DNA of 6,389 nucleotides from an uncultured bacterium (GTDB lineage Bacteria; Cyanobacteriota; Vampirovibrionia; Gastranaerophilales; Gastranaerophilaceae). The position numbers and the translations under genes are program-made. The stretch's first letter is position 1; each line of letters opens with the position of its first letter. This document shows positions 5,000 through 6,389 of this stretch, piece after piece. The stretch covers positions 1 to 6,389 of the forward strand of contig CALAWF010000107.1 in NCBI GenBank assembly GCA_937894665.1, read 5' to 3'. The notes under the pieces were generated by a model that had not been told where the DNA came from, searched no databases, and worked only from the letters and a program-made list of their open reading frames with translations.

Positions 5000-6211
5000 C
5001 TATTTTGTGTATTGTTCAAATAGGTCTGCCATTTTATCCCCAAAGCCGTATGCTTCGACTTCAAGCGGATTGTTTTTATAGGCATCTCCACCAAGACCTA
5101 TAATATTAAGTCCTTCATAATTTCTTTGGGCTTCCAAATATTCAAAAGCCTTTTTACCTTCAGGCGAATTTGCCGGAATTTTTGGCATTTTTAATACATC
5201 TGCAAAGTTTTTCTTGATTTTTGGAATCATACTTTTTGCTTGATTATCAATAGCTTTTTGAATAAATTCTTCCCCTTTTCCATTTTCAACTGCTTTTTGA
5301 TATCTCATTTTAAACATTATATCTGTAAAAGAATCATTTATTGCACTGTTTACACTATTTTCTGCAATTGCTCGTGCATAGGCTTCGACTCCAATGCCTT
5401 CAGTTCTTAACATTGTACTAAATTGTTTACAGTGTGTTAATTCATGAGATATAAGTTTTAATTGTTCTTTGGGAGGTAATTTGCTTAAAAATCCTTCAGA
5501 AAATTCAATAGTATTTTGTATTGGGTCATAACCACCTGTTACGGTAAGTCCATCTGTTGAGGTTATTGCAATGTTTTTTGGTGCAACTCCTTTTAATTTC
5601 ATATATTTAACTGTATTTTCGTAAGAAGTATTAATAAACTCTTGTCCTGTTTTTCCTTGCAAGTTTGCAAAAATTGGTTTTAAATCTTCCGGAATATTTT
5701 CAGAAACTTTAATTGCTTTGGATGCAGGTTTGGGAGTTGTTTTTACTTCTGTAGTTTTTGCAGTTGATGTTTTGGTTGGAAATTTAGCTTTTAACCAATT
5801 CGCTGCCTTTTTTGTTGATTGTTTAAAGTCAATCCAAGTATTTTTTGCCCCGAATTTTACCCAACCCCAAGTAGATTGTGGAAGTTCTGAGATAGTCTTT
5901 TGAGCTGCTTGCTCTATTGATTGCCTTAAATCTTTAGTTATTGATTCTGATATATCTTGGACTATTTTTTCAGTTCCACCAATATCTTTCAGTCCTTTTT
6001 GTAAACCTCGATAGGCAGCAACATTCATAATTAAAGAAGATCCTTGATCAACCCCAAGAGTCTGAACAGCTTTATTATTGAACTCCGTAAATATTTTTCG
6101 CTGCTGTCCTGGGGAAAATCGATTGACTGATTGTAACGCTTCTTGATATTCCCCTTTAATTGCAGATTTGTAAATAGTTTTTGCACATTTTTGTAAAAGT
6201 CTTATTTTCAT
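5000..6211 (-). CDS. Zincin-like metallopeptidase domain protein
   Basis: 403 residues. The HExxH zinc motif is H256-E-L-T-H260, in LISHELTHCKQ. A candidate third ligand is the glutamate of NPLEVEAYGFGD (E384 or E386), about 125 residues later, as in gluzincin-like folds. GGYDPIQNTIEF (226-237) before the motif resembles the edge strand of zincin catalytic domains. Residues 1-140 are mostly predicted helix and unfamiliar. Residues 143-168 are a Thr/Lys/Ala/Pro-rich linker, and the catalytic half follows. No signal peptide or membrane helix is evident, so the protein is cytoplasmic or exported by an unrecognised route. The start is well fixed by AAGGGGA four bases upstream of ATG 6211. It is convergent with the operon and separated by a terminator. 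The substrate is unknown, and I do not recognise a specific peptidase family. The gene looks intact. Confidence 0.9.
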   Translation of the reverse strand: MKIRLLQKCAKTIYKSAIKGEYQEALQSVNRFSPGQQRKIFTEFNNKAVQTLGVDQGSSLIMNVAAYRGLQKGLKDIGGTEKIVQDISESITKDLRQSIEQAAQKTISELPQSTWGWVKFGAKNTWIDFKQSTKKAANWLKAKFPTKTSTAKTTEVKTTPKPASKAIKVSENIPEDLKPIFANLQGKTGQEFINTSYENTVKYMKLKGVAPKNIAITSTDGLTVTGGYDPIQNTIEFSEGFLSKLPPKEQLKLISHELTHCKQFSTMLRTEGIGVEAYARAIAENSVNSAINDSFTDIMFKMRYQKAVENGKGEEFIQKAIDNQAKSMIPKIKKNFADVLKMPKIPANSPEGKKAFEYLEAQRNYEGLNIIGLGGDAYKNNPLEVEAYGFGDKMADLFEQYTK

Positions 6212-6215
6212 AAAT

Positions 6216-6222
6216 TCCCCTT
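6216..6222 (-). promoter_or_regulatory. Ribosome binding site of the zincin-like gene
   Basis: On the minus strand AAGGGGA ends four bases before ATG 6211. A second GGGGAAT (6227-6233) lies 13 bases farther upstream, a small tandem repeat of the site; only the proximal copy has suitable spacing. Confidence 0.75.
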
Positions 6223-6272
6223 ATATATTCCCCGTATATATATAAAGTATTTTGACTTTTAAAAATTGCTTA

Positions 6273-6278
6273 ATTATA
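6273..6278 (-). promoter_or_regulatory. Possible -10 element of the zincin-like gene
   Basis: A perfect TATAAT on the minus strand lies about 60 bases before the start codon. No good -35 box is found 16-18 bases upstream, and the region is so AT-rich that a chance match is plausible. Confidence 0.3.
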
Positions 6279-6293
6279 AATATTTTTTAAGAA

Positions 6294-6325
6294 GAACATC
6301 TTGGATTTATTACTCCAAGTCGTTC
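6294..6325. repeat. Interrupted inverted repeat upstream of the zincin-like gene
   Basis: CTTGGA (6300-6305) pairs with TCCAAG (6314-6319) around an eight-base loop. GAAC (6294-6297) and GTTC (6322-6325) extend it across a two-by-two mismatch. Ten pairs in total. No T run follows on either strand, so it is not an obvious terminator; an operator or RNA structure is possible. Confidence 0.4.
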
Positions 6326-6334
6326 AATTTATAT

Positions 6335-6356
6335 CAACAAAATATCCATTTTGTTG
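6335..6356. repeat. Perfect inverted repeat near the right edge
   Basis: CAACAAAAT (6335-6343) and ATTTTGTTG (6348-6356) form nine pairs with the loop ATCC. There is no clean T run after it. It could be a weak terminator for a gene beyond the right edge or a protein binding site. Apart from this and the adjacent repeat, nothing gene-like is seen from 6212 to 6389. Confidence 0.45.
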
Positions 6357-6389
6357 CAATTAATTCATACCCTATTTGTTTAAAAGATA

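Noticed and set aside
4882..5103. 73-codon plus-strand open frame across the tRNA and terminator
   Set aside because: It starts within the anticodon loop of tRNA-Ser, crosses the terminator and ends inside the convergent zincin gene, so it is not a plausible gene.
1..6389. CRISPR array, insertion sequence or toxin-antitoxin pair
   Set aside because: No regularly spaced direct repeats, transposase motifs, terminal inverted repeats with target duplications or recognisable toxin-antitoxin families were seen on either strand.

Overview
The window is AT-rich bacterial DNA with compact gene spacing. Best guess on origin: a low-GC relative of the cyanobacteria (Melainabacteria/Vampirovibrionia, for example Gastranaerophilales) or another low-GC gut-type lineage. 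The pointers are the trio of a Ycf46-like AAA+ ATPase, a DUF1257/Ycf35-like protein and a DUF2997 protein, which is typical of cyanobacteria and red-algal plastids, together with the low GC and the absence of any photosynthesis gene. This placement is inference and not proven by the sequence.

Layout. Positions 1-69 (minus strand) hold the first 23 codons of a gene that leaves the window on the left. Its N-terminus matches 5-enolpyruvylshikimate-3-phosphate synthase (aroA). After a short divergent gap comes a five-gene plus-strand operon (142-4832): (1) a two-helix membrane protein with a C-terminal ComEA-type helix-hairpin-helix domain; (2) an NrdG-like radical SAM/4Fe-4S protein; (3) a Ycf46-like AAA+ ATPase; (4) a 421-residue protein built from two tandem 145-residue units that I read as expanded DUF1257/Ycf35; (5) a 67-residue DUF2997 protein. 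The junctions are a TAATG overlap and gaps of 21, 20 and 10 bases, so the five genes are very probably co-transcribed. A tRNA-Ser(GGA) follows, with its own likely promoter buried in the 3' end of gene 5. A long bidirectional terminator hairpin (4940-4977) separates it from a convergent minus-strand gene (6211-5000) for a zincin-like protein with an HELTH motif. The last 178 bases carry this gene's leader and two inverted repeats.

How the genes may work together. The ATPase, the DUF1257-like protein and the DUF2997 protein form a recurring set of unclear function. Here the set is joined by a radical SAM enzyme that has no glycyl-radical enzyme beside it, and by a membrane-anchored HhH protein. 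My inference is a membrane-associated AAA+ remodelling system in which the radical SAM enzyme modifies a partner; the small DUF2997 protein with its single cysteine is one candidate. Features that look lineage-specific are the tandem duplication in gene 4, a three-copy FVDMxN-like motif in gene 1, and a similar acidic-then-GRxxD C-terminal tail on genes 1 and 3. The zincin gene is on the opposite strand behind a terminator and need not belong to the system.
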